Below are positions 7,870-17,656 of a stretch of DNA of 64,000 nucleotides, piece by piece. Positions within the stretch are counted from its first letter, which is position 1. Each line of letters starts with the position of its first letter. Source of the stretch: Roseomonas sp. GTDB lineage: Bacteria; Pseudomonadota; Alphaproteobacteria; Acetobacterales; Acetobacteraceae. A model generated the notes under the pieces. It ran no database searches and was not told where the DNA came from. It saw only the letters and a program-made list of their open reading frames with translations. A program made the position numbers and the translations under genes. The stretch spans positions 62,001-126,000 of the forward strand of contig JADCFA010000023.1 in NCBI GenBank assembly GCA_020249775.1, given 5' to 3'.

Positions 7870-9204
7870 TCAACCCCCTCCCGCAATCTTCAAGCGCAGC
7901 GCCGCGCGATCCCGCCCGATCAGCGGCAGGATGGTGCCGATATCCGGGCCGTGATCTTCCCCGGTCAGCGCAAGCCGCAGCGGCAGGAATAGCGCCTTGC
8001 CCTTGCGCCCGGTGCTGTCTTTCAGCACGGCAGTCCAGGCGCCCCAAGTACTGCCATCCCAGGGTTCCGCCGGCATGGCGGCCAGCGCTGCGCGCAGGAA
8101 ATCGCCCTCATTTTCCAGCACGGGTGGCACGATGGTTCCGCTCACCACATCAAACCAGGGCTTGGCTTCGCGCAGCAGATCAAGATTGCCGCGCACCGCA
8201 AGCCAGAACGCCTCATCAGCGCCTTCGGGCAGCCGTTCCTTCACCGCATCAAAGGCAACGCCATGCAAAAGCTTGCGATTGAGCGCCAGCATATGCCGCG
8301 GATCGAAGCGCGCGGTGGATTGCGACACCTTTCCAAGATCATAGCCAGGCGCGAGATCAGCGGGCATTCCCGCCACCGGATCATTGGATGTGCCAAGTGC
8401 GGCAAGATACCCAACCAACGCGGCCGGTTCGATGCCATCTTTCCGCAAATGGCGAAGCGAAATGGACCCCAAACGCTTGGATAGCGCGCCGCCTTCCGCA
8501 TCCGTCAGCAGCGGCAAATGCCCGAAAGCTAGCGCATTCTGCTTGCCGCCCAGCGCTTCAAAAATATCAATCTGAATGCCGGTATTGGTGACGTGATCCT
8601 CACCGCGCACGATATGCGTGATGCCCATTTCAAGATCATCAACGACGGACGTGAAGGTATAAAGCGGCGAACCATCCGCGCGGATCAGCACGGGGTCTGA
8701 AATCGCCGAAAGCTTCACGCTGCGATCGCCCAATACCTGATCACGCCAGGAAACCGAGCGCATGGAAAGCTTGAAGCGCCAATAGGGCTGCTTGCCGTTC
8801 GCCAAGGCGCGTTCCAATTGCTCGGCCGTCATTTTCAGCGCTTCGCGATCATAAAGCGGCGGCTTGCCTTCGCGCCGACGGCGTTCGCGCTTGTAGGCGA
8901 GTTCTTCTTCCGTCTCGAAGCAGGGATAAAGCCGCCCGGCAGCTTTCAGCTTTTCGGCAGCCTCCGCATAGCGATCCAACCGATCAGATTGCCGCACCAA
9001 CCCATCCCAGGGCAGGCCAAGCCAAGTCAGGTCTTCTTCAATCGCCTCGGCATATTCTGCGCGGGAGCGTTCGGTATCGGTATCATCCAGCCGCAGCAGG
9101 AATTCCCCGCCATGGCGGCGCGCGAGCAGCCAATTGGCGAGTGCGACACGCGCATTGCCAACATGCAAAAGCCCAGTGGGCGAAGGGGCAAAACGGAGTT
9201 TCAT
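7870..9204 (-). CDS. gltX: Glutamyl-tRNA synthetase
   Basis: A 444-residue class I synthetase with APSPTG and HVGN near residues 7-17 and the signature loop ALSKRLGS near residue 235. Many alphaproteobacteria have two GltX copies, one charging tRNA-Glu and the other mischarging tRNA-Gln for the amidotransferase route; which this is cannot be settled here. The start overlaps the unknown small ORF upstream by 4 bases. Confidence 0.94.
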   Translation of the reverse strand: MKLRFAPSPTGLLHVGNARVALANWLLARRHGGEFLLRLDDTDTERSRAEYAEAIEEDLTWLGLPWDGLVRQSDRLDRYAEAAEKLKAAGRLYPCFETEEELAYKRERRRREGKPPLYDREALKMTAEQLERALANGKQPYWRFKLSMRSVSWRDQVLGDRSVKLSAISDPVLIRADGSPLYTFTSVVDDLEMGITHIVRGEDHVTNTGIQIDIFEALGGKQNALAFGHLPLLTDAEGGALSKRLGSISLRHLRKDGIEPAALVGYLAALGTSNDPVAGMPADLAPGYDLGKVSQSTARFDPRHMLALNRKLLHGVAFDAVKERLPEGADEAFWLAVRGNLDLLREAKPWFDVVSGTIVPPVLENEGDFLRAALAAMPAEPWDGSTWGAWTAVLKDSTGRKGKALFLPLRLALTGEDHGPDIGTILPLIGRDRAALRLKIAGGG

Positions 9205-9581
9205 GCCGCGTCCTCAGAATCCTCATCGCGGCGCGGATCAAGAATGCGCCAATTGCGTTCTTCACTGTCTTTTACGGGAGTTTCAGCAAACCCCTTCAAT
9301 TCGCTGCCGCTGATCCAGGCAGCTTCGGCGGCACCGACCACCTCCGCATCCTCGCCAAAGGCGAACCAGGCATCCAGCACAGCCTTCGCATCAAGCCCAG
9401 GCGCGCGGCAGCGCTCAACGGAATCCCGCACATAGCGCCGCGCAAAGGCATTGGCGTGTTCGATAGAAAGAAAACCGCGGATTTCTTCCACCGGGTCGCT
9501 GCCATTGCCGCCCGACAAATCCATGATGCGGACAATCAAATCGCCGCCACCAAAAAGCTGGGGATCGAGACCGCCACTCAT
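9201..9581 (-). CDS. Unknown small protein between nadE and gltX
   Basis: A 126-residue, acidic, Cys-poor protein that I do not recognise. It has no signal peptide or membrane segment. The middle part (EIRGFLSIEHANAFARRYVRDSVERCR) looks helical, and the C-terminus is charged and probably disordered. Both ends overlap neighbours by 4 bases (nadE before, gltX after), which argues strongly that it is translated. No function is proposed. Confidence 0.7.
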   Translation of the reverse strand: MSGGLDPQLFGGGDLIVRIMDLSGGNGSDPVEEIRGFLSIEHANAFARRYVRDSVERCRAPGLDAKAVLDAWFAFGEDAEVVGAAEAAWISGSELKGFAETPVKDSEERNWRILDPRRDEDSEDAA

Positions 9582-11242
9582 GAAATCAACGCCGTGAAGC
9601 CATTGGTGATGGGGTAACGCCGATCCCGCCCAAAGGCGCGCGGCGTGATCTTAACGCCAGGCGGTGCCTGACGGCGCTTATACTCGGCGCGATCCAGCAG
9701 GCGCCAAACGCGCAACACCAAAGCACGATCAAAACCATCCGCCACCAGCGCATCCACGGATTTTTCGCCCTCCACCAGCCCTTCCAGAATGGCGTCCAGC
9801 ACACCATAGGGTGGCAGGCTGTCCTGATCCTTCTGATCCGGCTTCAATTCCGCACTCGGCGGCTTGGTGATCACGCGTTCGGGCATCACCATGCCAAGCG
9901 GCCCCAATGCGCCTGCGGGGCGGTGTTCATTGCGCCAGCGCGACAGCGCGAAGACGGTGGTTTTGTAGACATCCTTGAGCACTGAATAGCCACCGCACAT
10001 ATCGCCATAAATCGTGGCATAGCCCGTGCTCATTTCACTTTTATTGCCGGTGGTCAGCAGCATATCACCAAACTTGTTCGACAGCGCCATCAAGGTCACA
10101 CCACGAATGCGCGATTGCAGGTTTTCTTCGGTGATATCCGGGGGGCGATTGCCGAAGGCCGGCGCCAGCATCCCCGCGAAAGCCTCCATCGCCGGACCGA
10201 TGCCGATATTCTCATAACGAATGCCAAGAAGCTGCGCGCATTCGGCAGCATCTTCCAGGCTTTCAATGCTGGTATAGGGTGAAGGCATCATCACCGCGCG
10301 CACGCGATCTGGCCCCAAGGCATCCACCGCCACCGCTGCAGAAATCGCGGAATCAATCCCGCCAGACAGGCCCAGCACCACGCCGGGAAAGCGGTTCTTG
10401 TTCACGTAATCACGCAGGCCCAGCACCATGGCGCCATAGATTTGCTCAAGCTTTGGCAGATCGGGCGCAATCTCTCCCGGCGCGCACACCAGCACGCCGC
10501 CATCGCGCCGCCATTCGGTAATGCGCAAGCCTTCAGTGAACATGGGCATGACATGCGCAAGCTTGCGATCCGCATTCATCACAAACGATGCGCCTTCGAA
10601 CACCAGCTCATCCTGCCCGCCCACTTGATTGACAAACACAAAGCCAAGCCCGGTTTCCACGCAGCGGGAGACCGCCAGATCAAGCCGCGCCTGATGTTTT
10701 GCTGCCTCAAACGGGGAACCATTGATGGCGATCAGGATTTCAGCGCCGGTTTCACTGAGTGTTTCGGAAACGGCGGGGAACCACCAATCCTCACAAATCA
10801 TCAGGCCAAGACGAAAGCCACGAAAGGGAATGGGGCCAGGCGCGGGGCCAGCATCAAACACGCGCTTGTCGTCAAACACACCGTAATTGGGCAATTCATG
10901 CTTGGCGCGGCGCGCGGTGATCTGCCCGGCTTCCAGCAGGAACAGCGCGTTGAAAACCTTCTCGCCATCCCGCCAGGGGCCGCCCACCACCAGGCCCGGG
11001 CCGCCATCGGCAGTCTCGGCGGCGAGGGCGGCAATTTCCGCTTCGCAGGCGGCGATGAAGGCGGGTTTGCGCACCAAATCTTCCGGCGGATAGCCGGCGA
11101 TGGAGAATTCCGGCGTCACCACCAGATCGGCACCGTGCTTCGCGGCCTCGGCGCGGGCCTTGCGGATCAGCGCCGCATTGGCGGTCAACGCGCCTTCATG
11201 GGGGTTGAGTTGCGCCAGGGCAATTTTCAGGGTCTCGGCCAT
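9578..11242 (-). CDS. nadE: Glutamine-dependent NAD+ synthetase
   Basis: A 554-residue two-domain enzyme making NAD+ from nicotinate adenine dinucleotide. The N-terminal nitrilase-type glutaminase has its Glu (VTPEFSIAGYP), Lys (RAKHELPNYG) and Cys (LMICEDWWFP) residues. The C-terminal synthetase has the PP-loop LGLSGGIDSAISA near residue 292. The next genes upstream include nicotinate phosphoribosyltransferase, which makes an earlier intermediate of the same salvage route. It overlaps the small unknown ORF downstream. Confidence 0.95.
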   Translation of the reverse strand: MAETLKIALAQLNPHEGALTANAALIRKARAEAAKHGADLVVTPEFSIAGYPPEDLVRKPAFIAACEAEIAALAAETADGGPGLVVGGPWRDGEKVFNALFLLEAGQITARRAKHELPNYGVFDDKRVFDAGPAPGPIPFRGFRLGLMICEDWWFPAVSETLSETGAEILIAINGSPFEAAKHQARLDLAVSRCVETGLGFVFVNQVGGQDELVFEGASFVMNADRKLAHVMPMFTEGLRITEWRRDGGVLVCAPGEIAPDLPKLEQIYGAMVLGLRDYVNKNRFPGVVLGLSGGIDSAISAAVAVDALGPDRVRAVMMPSPYTSIESLEDAAECAQLLGIRYENIGIGPAMEAFAGMLAPAFGNRPPDITEENLQSRIRGVTLMALSNKFGDMLLTTGNKSEMSTGYATIYGDMCGGYSVLKDVYKTTVFALSRWRNEHRPAGALGPLGMVMPERVITKPPSAELKPDQKDQDSLPPYGVLDAILEGLVEGEKSVDALVADGFDRALVLRVWRLLDRAEYKRRQAPPGVKITPRAFGRDRRYPITNGFTALIS

Positions 11243-11252
11243 GCGCGCCTTC

Positions 11253-11284
11253 TAGAGCAGATCGCCCCTGGGTGAAATCACCCA
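11253..11284. repeat. Degenerate intergenic palindromic repeat
   Basis: The sequence begins tagagcagatc and contains a 6-bp inverted repeat (tgggtg at 11269-11274, caccca at 11279-11284) around aaat. The same 11-base lead and a similar centre (tgaaatca against tggaatca) occur at 15131-15168, so this appears to be a shortened member of one repeat family. It lies between nadE and pncB. Confidence 0.55.
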
Positions 11285-11294
11285 AAGTGAAGTC

Positions 11295-12488
11295 TCAGCC
11301 CTGCCCGCCATTGCGCCGGCGCGTCTCGCCCCGCTTCAGCAGGAATTCGCGGCCAATCTTCACGCGCGGCACGCCATCATAGGCAACGATATCCGCCGTG
11401 GCATAGGTTTCGGACCAGGTCTCGGGGATGAAGCTGCCCGTGCCCACCACATCAATCGGCGCACGCGCTTCCGCCATGACCCGGCATTTGCTGACCCCAA
11501 AACCGGAGGAGGCAACTATTCGGACACGCGGGAACCCGGCCTCATCGAGCGCTTCGCGCATGCGCCAGATGGCGGCGGCGGAAACGCCGGTGCCGGTCAG
11601 GTGCCTCAGTTCCGTCTCACTCCGGTAGCGGCGGGTGGCCTGGGGGGCGTGGCGTTCCAGAACGGCATAGCTTTCCGCGGGGTTCAGACCTTCAAGGAAG
11701 CGGCCGCCATGGGTATCAAGCCGCATCGCCAGCCGCCCGGCAGCGGCCAATTCGGGGAAGCGGCGGGCCACGGCCAGGCCATCGGTCACTTCCCGGCCGA
11801 AATAATCCACCAATACGGTCAGGTTTTCATCGGGGAAGGTTTCATGGAACATTTCGGCCGCGCGCACCGTGCTGCCGGCATAGCCGATCAACGCATGCGG
11901 CATGGTGCCATAACCGCGCGGCGCGCCGAACCAATGCGCGGTCGCGTCATTGGCGTTGCCGATAAAGCCCTTGGCGCCTTCCGCCTGCGCGGTGCGGCTG
12001 CCCACAGATGCGGCATAGGCCATCATGTCCTGCATTTCCGCCCCGGCGCAGTGGCGCGCTTCCATCGCCAGAAACGCCGTTTGCGGCAATTCGACACACA
12101 TCTGATAGGCGTTATGCGCCGCAACACAGGCCGCGCCCAGCTTTTGCAGCAGCATGGTCTCCAAATCCACCAACTGCACAAAGGACCCGCTGACATAAAG
12201 CAAGGGATCGCCCGCGCCGACCCATTGGCCTTCCTCATGCATCACTTCAATCTGGAAGGCCGTGCCACGAGACGCGGCCACGGCGCGCAACCAATCCAGC
12301 ATCAGCCGGGGCGCCGAAATCACCGGACGACGCAAAAACACCGCATAGGTGACTTCCGCATCGCCAAAACGCTGCACCACGGCCTTGGTGCGGTTGAAAT
12401 AGCTATCCGCGCGGGCGGTAATCACCTGATCCGCCACATCCGCCGCCGCCGAGGGGGTTTCTCCCCCCCGGCTGCTCTGCGTGTTCAC
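11295..12488 (-). CDS. pncB: Nicotinate phosphoribosyltransferase
   Basis: A 397-residue NAPRTase-type protein that couples nicotinate to PRPP in NAD salvage. Recognisable parts are ADSYFNRTK near the start (the family Y-x-F/Y segment), the TMLLQKLGA helix, RLDTHGGRF in the barrel and VGTGSFIPE near the C-terminus that holds the phosphate. Overlap by 4 bases with the DAHP synthase gene upstream suggests coupled translation. Together with nadE it gives a local NAD-salvage pair. Confidence 0.88.
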   Translation of the reverse strand: MNTQSSRGGETPSAAADVADQVITARADSYFNRTKAVVQRFGDAEVTYAVFLRRPVISAPRLMLDWLRAVAASRGTAFQIEVMHEEGQWVGAGDPLLYVSGSFVQLVDLETMLLQKLGAACVAAHNAYQMCVELPQTAFLAMEARHCAGAEMQDMMAYAASVGSRTAQAEGAKGFIGNANDATAHWFGAPRGYGTMPHALIGYAGSTVRAAEMFHETFPDENLTVLVDYFGREVTDGLAVARRFPELAAAGRLAMRLDTHGGRFLEGLNPAESYAVLERHAPQATRRYRSETELRHLTGTGVSAAAIWRMREALDEAGFPRVRIVASSGFGVSKCRVMAEARAPIDVVGTGSFIPETWSETYATADIVAYDGVPRVKIGREFLLKRGETRRRNGGQG

Positions 12489-13864
12489 TGCGCTGCCTGA
12501 GCCGGCGCCGTGAGGCCCGCCACGCGCCGCGCCTTCAATTCCTCGGCGATCAGGAAGGCGAGTTCCAGCGATTGTTCGGCATTAAGGCGCGGATCGCAGG
12601 AGGTCGCGTAATTCGCGGCAAGATCGGCTTCCGAAAGCCTATGGGCGCCGCCCAGGCATTCGGTGACATTGCTGCCTGTCATTTCCACATGCACGCCGCC
12701 GGCGAAGCTGCCTTCCGCTTCATGCACATCAAAAAAGCCGCGGACTTCAGCCATGATGGCGTCAAAAGGCCGGGTCTTATAGCCGCCGACGGTGGTGGTA
12801 TTGCCGTGCATCGGATCGCAAAGCCACACGACATTTCGCCCGGCCTTGGTCACGGCACGGACCAGAGGTGCCAGCTTCGCTTCCACCTTATCCGCGCCCA
12901 TGCGGGAAATCAGCGTCAGCCGCCCCTTTTCATTGGCCGGGTTCAGAATTTCCGTGAGGCGCACCAATTCATCGGCGTCCATGCTGGGGCCGACCTTCAT
13001 GCCTATGGGGTTCTTCACGCCCCGCAAAAATTCCACATGCGCCCCATCCGGCTGGCGCGTGCGATCCCCAATCCACAGAAAATGCGCCGAACAGGCATAC
13101 CAATCGCCGGAAGTGGAATCGACCCGCGTCATCGCCTGTTCATAAGGCAGCAACAGGCTTTCATGGCTGGTGTAGAAATCCGTCTCTCGCACTTGCGGCA
13201 GGTCTGACATGCCGCAGGCCTGCATGAAGGCCAGCGTCTGATCAATGCGCGTCGCGAGGTCCGCATAGCGTTCCGCGAGCGGGCTTCTTTCGACAAAGCC
13301 CAGATTCCAGCGATGAACCTCGTGCAAATCCGCATAGCCACCGGTGGCGAAAGCACGCAGCAAATTCACCGTGCCGGCGGATTGCATATAGGCGAATTCC
13401 ATCCGCGACGGATCGGGGATGCGCGACGCCGCATCGAAATCCGGGCCATTGATGATATCGCCACGATAGGAAGGCAGCGTCACGCCATCACGCGTTTCAG
13501 AATCCGAAGACCGCGGCTTGGCGAATTGCCCGGCCATGCGGCCAAGCTTCACCACCGGGGAGGCACCGCCAAAAGTCAGCACCACCGCCATTTGCAGCAG
13601 CACGCGGAACGTGTCGCGGATCACATTGGCGGTGAAATCGCCAAAGCTTTCGGCGCAATCGCCACCTTGCAGGACAAAAGCCTGGCCATCGCCCGCCCGC
13701 GCCAAGGAGGCCTTTAAGCGCCTGGCCTCACCGGCAAAAACCAGCGGGGGAAATCGCGCGATCTTGGCTTCCATTGCGGCCAAAGCCGCCTGGTCGGGAT
13801 ATTCCGGCACCTGCCTGATCGGCATGTTCCGCCATGAATCCGGGCTCCAGCCCCGCGCAGTCAT
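12485..13864 (-). CDS. Class II (plant-type) DAHP synthase
   Basis: A 459-residue enzyme of the first shikimate step, joining phosphoenolpyruvate and erythrose 4-phosphate. The class II pattern is clear: [10 protein letters not shown] near residue 42, GGDCAESF near 67, [13 protein letters not shown] near 160, [15 protein letters not shown] near 257 and [10 protein letters not shown] near 344. The length fits. It heads a minus-strand block that continues with pncB through a 4-base overlap. The gene is divergent from the serine hydrolase at 13970, with 105 bases between. Confidence 0.95.
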   Translation of the reverse strand: MTARGWSPDSWRNMPIRQVPEYPDQAALAAMEAKIARFPPLVFAGEARRLKASLARAGDGQAFVLQGGDCAESFGDFTANVIRDTFRVLLQMAVVLTFGGASPVVKLGRMAGQFAKPRSSDSETRDGVTLPSYRGDIINGPDFDAASRIPDPSRMEFAYMQSAGTVNLLRAFATGGYADLHEVHRWNLGFVERSPLAERYADLATRIDQTLAFMQACGMSDLPQVRETDFYTSHESLLLPYEQAMTRVDSTSGDWYACSAHFLWIGDRTRQPDGAHVEFLRGVKNPIGMKVGPSMDADELVRLTEILNPANEKGRLTLISRMGADKVEAKLAPLVRAVTKAGRNVVWLCDPMHGNTTTVGGYKTRPFDAIMAEVRGFFDVHEAEGSFAGGVHVEMTGSNVTECLGGAHRLSEADLAANYATSCDPRLNAEQSLELAFLIAEELKARRVAGLTAPAQAAQ

Positions 13865-13969
13865 TTCCGCCTATCTCCTTGTTTCAAGACGGGGCACAAT
13901 AAACACGAGCCCGCGCTTAGGGGAAGAGCAGCCGGGCCTGGCGACAGGCAAGTGAAGGGAAGGCAAGCC

Positions 13970-15133
13970 ATGGATAGGCAGCAAGATATCGCGATCCGGA
14001 TGCAAAAGGCGGTTCAGGCGGGGGCCATTCCGGGCCTGGTGCTGGCTTTGGGTGATAGGCATGGCAGTAGCTGGGATGCCGGTTTTGGCAGCCGGGCGCT
14101 TGGCAGTGCGGAGCTCATGCAGCCTGATGCGGTATTCTGGATTGCGTCCATGACCAAGGCGATTACCGGCGCGGCGGCCATGATGCTGGTGGAAGCGGGC
14201 AAGCTTTCCCTTGATGCGCCGGCGGCATCACTGGTGCCGGGGATCGGTGCGCTTGGCGTGCTGGAAGGCTTTGATGAGGCCGGCCAGCCCAAGCTGCGCC
14301 CGGCCAAGCGGCCCATCACCTTGCGCCATTTGCTGACGCATACTTCGGGCTATGCCTATGACATGTGGAGTGCGGAGATCGCCCGCTTTCGCAAGGCCAC
14401 CGGCACGCCCGCGGTTGGCACCTGCCGCAATGCAGCACTTGCCCTGCCCCTGCTATTCGATCCGGGTGAGGATTGGAGTTATGGCATCGGCATAGATTGG
14501 GCCGGCAAGATGATTGAAGCCGCAACCGGGGAGACACTGGGCGCGCATCTGGCGCGGGTGATTTTTGAACCGCTCGGCATGGTTGATACCTCCTTCAAGC
14601 TGCGCGCGGATCAAAGGGCGCGTTTGGCAGCCATGCATGGGCGCGGTGCGGATGGCGCGCTTTCCGTCATTCCCTTCGAAGTGCCGCAGGAGCCGGAGTT
14701 TGAGACCGGCGGCGGCGGGCTTTACGGCACGGCGCGGGACTATTTGGCTTTCGCGCGCATGATCTTGAATGGCGGGAAGCACGGCAAGATCAGGCTGCTG
14801 AAGCCGGAAACCGTGGCCGAAATGGCGCGCGACCAGATCGCGCCCTTATCGGTGCGCCCGATGATTTCAGCGGTGCCGACTGCCACGCGCGATGCGGATT
14901 TCTTCCCCGGCCTGGCGAATGGCTGGGGCTTGACCTTCCTGGTCAATCGCCGGCCTTCACCGCAGGGGCGGTCGGCCGGGAGCCTCGCCTGGGCAGGGCT
15001 TGGCAATACCTTTTATTGGATCGACCCCGGCCGCGGCACGGCGGGGATTTTCCTGAGCCAAATCCTGCCCTTTTTCGACCCGGAGGCGATCAGCCTGTTC
15101 CGGGAATTCGAGGGTATGGTGAATGGTGTTTAG
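13970..15133 (+). CDS. Serine hydrolase, class C beta-lactamase/family VIII esterase type
   Basis: A 387-residue protein with the nucleophile motif SMTK (Ser-x-x-Lys) near residue 56, a HTSGYAYD segment near 125 and the conserved Tyr in WSYGIGIDWAG near residue 170, as in family VIII esterases. There is no signal peptide, so a cytoplasmic esterase or amide hydrolase is more likely than a beta-lactamase. The ATG at 13970 has GAAGGGAAGG just before it, so it is preferred to the in-frame ATG at 13952. Two palindromes follow the stop. Confidence 0.85.
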   Translation: MDRQQDIAIRMQKAVQAGAIPGLVLALGDRHGSSWDAGFGSRALGSAELMQPDAVFWIASMTKAITGAAAMMLVEAGKLSLDAPAASLVPGIGALGVLEGFDEAGQPKLRPAKRPITLRHLLTHTSGYAYDMWSAEIARFRKATGTPAVGTCRNAALALPLLFDPGEDWSYGIGIDWAGKMIEAATGETLGAHLARVIFEPLGMVDTSFKLRADQRARLAAMHGRGADGALSVIPFEVPQEPEFETGGGGLYGTARDYLAFARMILNGGKHGKIRLLKPETVAEMARDQIAPLSVRPMISAVPTATRDADFFPGLANGWGLTFLVNRRPSPQGRSAGSLAWAGLGNTFYWIDPGRGTAGIFLSQILPFFDPEAISLFREFEGMVNGV

Positions 15134-15168
15134 AGCAGATCACGTTCAGATGGAATCATCTGAACGTG
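15131..15168. repeat. Intergenic palindrome, copy 1
   Basis: tagagcagat is followed by 12-bp perfect arms (cacgttcagatg at 15141-15152 and catctgaacgtg at 15157-15168) around gaat. It begins inside the serine hydrolase stop codon. The lead is shared with 11253. Confidence 0.85.
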
Positions 15169-15193
15169 TGAAGATGCTCGAAAAAAAACGGCT

Positions 15194-15235
15194 TAGAGCG
15201 TGTTGCGTGAACCCACGTGAACGCAACACGCTCTA
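15194..15235. repeat. Intergenic palindrome, copy 2
   Basis: 15-bp perfect arms (tagagcgtgttgcgt at 15194-15208 and acgcaacacgctcta at 15221-15235) enclose a 12-base loop. It lies 26 bases after the first palindrome and 8 bases before the formaldehyde dehydrogenase stop. A run of eight A at about 15180-15188 comes just before it, so on the minus strand it could act as a terminator (stem, then T-run after a short gap). Confidence 0.85.
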
Positions 15236-15243
15236 GCGTAGGG

Positions 15244-16368
15244 CTAAAACACCACTACTGATCGGATGGATTTGCCTTCATGCATCAGATCGAAGGCATC
15301 GTTGATTTTCTCAAGCGGCATGGTGTGGGTGATCAGATCGTCAATATTGATCTTCCCTTCCATGTACCAATCCACGATCTTCGGCACATCGCTGCGCCCA
15401 CGCGCGCCACCAAAGGCGGAACCCTTCCAGACGCGGCCCGTGACAAGTTGGAAGGGGCGGGTCGCGATTTCGGCGCCTGAAGGGGCGACACCGATGATGA
15501 TACTCTCCCCCCAGCCGCGATGGCAGCATTCCAGCGCCTGACGCATAACCGCGACATTGCCGGTGCAATCGAAGGAGAAATCGGCGCCACCGCCCGTGAG
15601 GTCCGTGATGGCCTGCACTACCTTGTCGGCGCCGATCTCATTCGGGTTGATGAAATGCGTCATGCCGAATTTGCGCGCCATTTCCTGCTTGGCGGGGTTG
15701 ATGTCTATGCCGATGATCTTATCGGCGCCCACCATGCGCGCACCCTGAATGACATTGAGCCCAATGCCACCCAAGCCGAATACCGCGACATTGGCGCCGG
15801 GCCAGACCTTGGCGGTATAGATCACGGCGCCAATGCCGGTGGTGACGCCGCAGCCGATGTAGCAAATCTTGTCGAAGGGCGCGTCTTCTCGCACCTTGGC
15901 CAGGGCAATTTCCGGCAGCACCGTGAAGTTCGAAAAGGTGCTGCAGCCCATATAGTGAAACACGGGCTTGCCGGGTGCGGTGGTGTCGCACCGAAAGCGG
16001 CTTGTGCCATCGGGCATGACACCCTTGCCCTGCGTCGCGCGGATGGAGGTGCAAAGATTGCTCCGCCGGCTCAAGCAGGTTTTGCAGGCGCGGCATTCCG
16101 GCGTGTAGAGCGGGATCACGTGATCGCCGGGCTTCACGCTGGTCACGCCGGCGCCGATTTCGCGCACAATGCCGGCACCTTCATGGCCGAGGATGGCGGG
16201 AAATAGCCCCTCGGAATCCAGCCCATCCAGCGTGTAGGAATCCGTATGGCAAACGCCGGTTGCCATGATTTCGACCAGCACTTCGCCGGGCTTTGGGCCA
16301 TCCAGATCAACGGTTTCGATGGAGAGTGGCCGTTTCGCTTCCCAAGCCACAGCGGCGCGCGTTTTCAT
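15244..16368 (-). CDS. frmA: S-(hydroxymethyl)glutathione dehydrogenase (class III alcohol dehydrogenase)
   Basis: A 374-residue zinc alcohol dehydrogenase that oxidises the glutathione adduct of formaldehyde. Catalytic-zinc residues are in [12 protein letters not shown] and GHEGAGIV. The structural-zinc cluster is C-R-A-C-K-T-C-L near residue 96, and [15 protein letters not shown] near residue 196 binds NAD. The ATG at 16368 follows GAGGAG and starts the normal [10 protein letters not shown] sequence; the frame is open to 16476. Glutathione reductase lies two genes upstream, but no S-formylglutathione hydrolase is visible in the window. Confidence 0.94.
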   Translation of the reverse strand: MKTRAAVAWEAKRPLSIETVDLDGPKPGEVLVEIMATGVCHTDSYTLDGLDSEGLFPAILGHEGAGIVREIGAGVTSVKPGDHVIPLYTPECRACKTCLSRRSNLCTSIRATQGKGVMPDGTSRFRCDTTAPGKPVFHYMGCSTFSNFTVLPEIALAKVREDAPFDKICYIGCGVTTGIGAVIYTAKVWPGANVAVFGLGGIGLNVIQGARMVGADKIIGIDINPAKQEMARKFGMTHFINPNEIGADKVVQAITDLTGGGADFSFDCTGNVAVMRQALECCHRGWGESIIIGVAPSGAEIATRPFQLVTGRVWKGSAFGGARGRSDVPKIVDWYMEGKINIDDLITHTMPLEKINDAFDLMHEGKSIRSVVVF

Positions 16369-16432
16369 GGGGTGAGGCTCCTCATTGCTGACGTGAAAGC
16401 AGTGTGCACGGCTTGGTGATGTGGTGGAAGCC

Positions 16433-17656
16433 TTAAGCAGGAACCGCCTGCGGCGCTGCGCGCGCACCCGCATCACGCGGCAGCGCCATGGCAGCGGCCA
16501 GCATCACCAGCCCAAGGGCGGCCAGCGTCAGGAACAGCGTCGGCGCGCCGCCCGCCGCATCGCCATAGGCCCAGGCGACAAGGTTCACACCAAGCGGCGC
16601 CGCAACAAACCCCATGGCGAATTTCAGCCCAAAGGCCAGGCCGCGGCGCTTGCCGGAGGAATAGCGCGCCAGCAGCAGGTTTTCGACCGGCGCGGCAAAA
16701 TCAAACATGAAGCCAATCACCACCGCGACCAGCAGCGCCCAGGCGCCGCCAAACCAGGCGGCCAGGATCATCAAGGGCAACTTGATCAGGAAGGTTGCCA
16801 CATAAAGCGCCTTCATCGGCATGCGATCCGCAAGCCGCCCGCCAATCAATTGCCCGGCGCTGCCCATCAACATGACCGCACCCACAATCAGGCCAAGCTG
16901 CGCCGCCCTGGTGGAGTCAAGCAGCAGCATGTCGCTCAGCCATTTCGGCAGCGCGGTGGAATAGGCAGTATAGGCGATGGAGCCCAGCATGAAGGTGATG
17001 GCGAGCACGATCAGCACGCCCCAGGGAATACGCGCTGCCTCAGCCGCCGTGGCCTGTGCTGCCTCTGCGCCCGTTTGGCGATTGCTGGCGGCAACACGCC
17101 CAGTCAGCAGGCAGAATAGCAACGCAAGCCCGGCCATGATGGTGATCATGCCTGGAATAATCATCGCCATGCGCCAACCAGCGACCTCGGCCAGACCACC
17201 GGCAATCACGGCGGCGGAGGCAACGCCAATGCTGCCCGCAATGCCCAAAATACCCATCAGCCGCCCACGCGCATCGGGCGGCGCGGTCATGGAAACCCAA
17301 GCCAAGGCAACCGGATGATAAATCGCGCCAAAGCCACCCAGCAGCGCGAGTGCCAGGCCCATTTCCGCACTATCGGTGACTGTTCCAGCGATGATGGAAG
17401 CGCACCCGATACCCAGGAAAAACACCGTCATCATGCGCGCATGGCCGAAGCGATCCGCGAGCCAACCGGCCAGCGGCGCCCCAACGCCGATCATGGCGGC
17501 GCCCAGCGTCCAAAGCGCGATGATTTCCGCATAGGGTCTTTGCCAAATCGCTTCCAGAATAACGGCAAGCGTCAGGAACAAGCCCGTCAGCACATGATGC
17601 AAAAAATGCCCCGCCGAGGCGAAGCCGGTGATCAGGCGCTGCGCGGGCTGCATCAC
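16433..17656 (-). CDS. MFS transporter
   Basis: A 407-residue major facilitator with about 12 predicted helices. The signature between helices 2 and 3 reads [13 protein letters not shown] near residue 64. The family is sugar/drug/metabolite transporters; the substrate cannot be read. The start is a GTG at 17656, or the ATG at 17653 directly after; both overlap the stop of gor, so translation is probably coupled. Confidence 0.85.
   Translation of the reverse strand: MMQPAQRLITGFASAGHFLHHVLTGLFLTLAVILEAIWQRPYAEIIALWTLGAAMIGVGAPLAGWLADRFGHARMMTVFFLGIGCASIIAGTVTDSAEMGLALALLGGFGAIYHPVALAWVSMTAPPDARGRLMGILGIAGSIGVASAAVIAGGLAEVAGWRMAMIIPGMITIMAGLALLFCLLTGRVAASNRQTGAEAAQATAAEAARIPWGVLIVLAITFMLGSIAYTAYSTALPKWLSDMLLLDSTRAAQLGLIVGAVMLMGSAGQLIGGRLADRMPMKALYVATFLIKLPLMILAAWFGGAWALLVAVVIGFMFDFAAPVENLLLARYSSGKRRGLAFGLKFAMGFVAAPLGVNLVAWAYGDAAGGAPTLFLTLAALGLVMLAAAMALPRDAGARAAPQAVPA

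Noticed and set aside
14120-14520. Serine hydrolase suspected of losing the class C Tyr-x-Asn motif
   Set aside because: The WSYGIGIDWAG segment supplies the conserved Tyr in the family VIII esterase pattern, so the active site looks complete.
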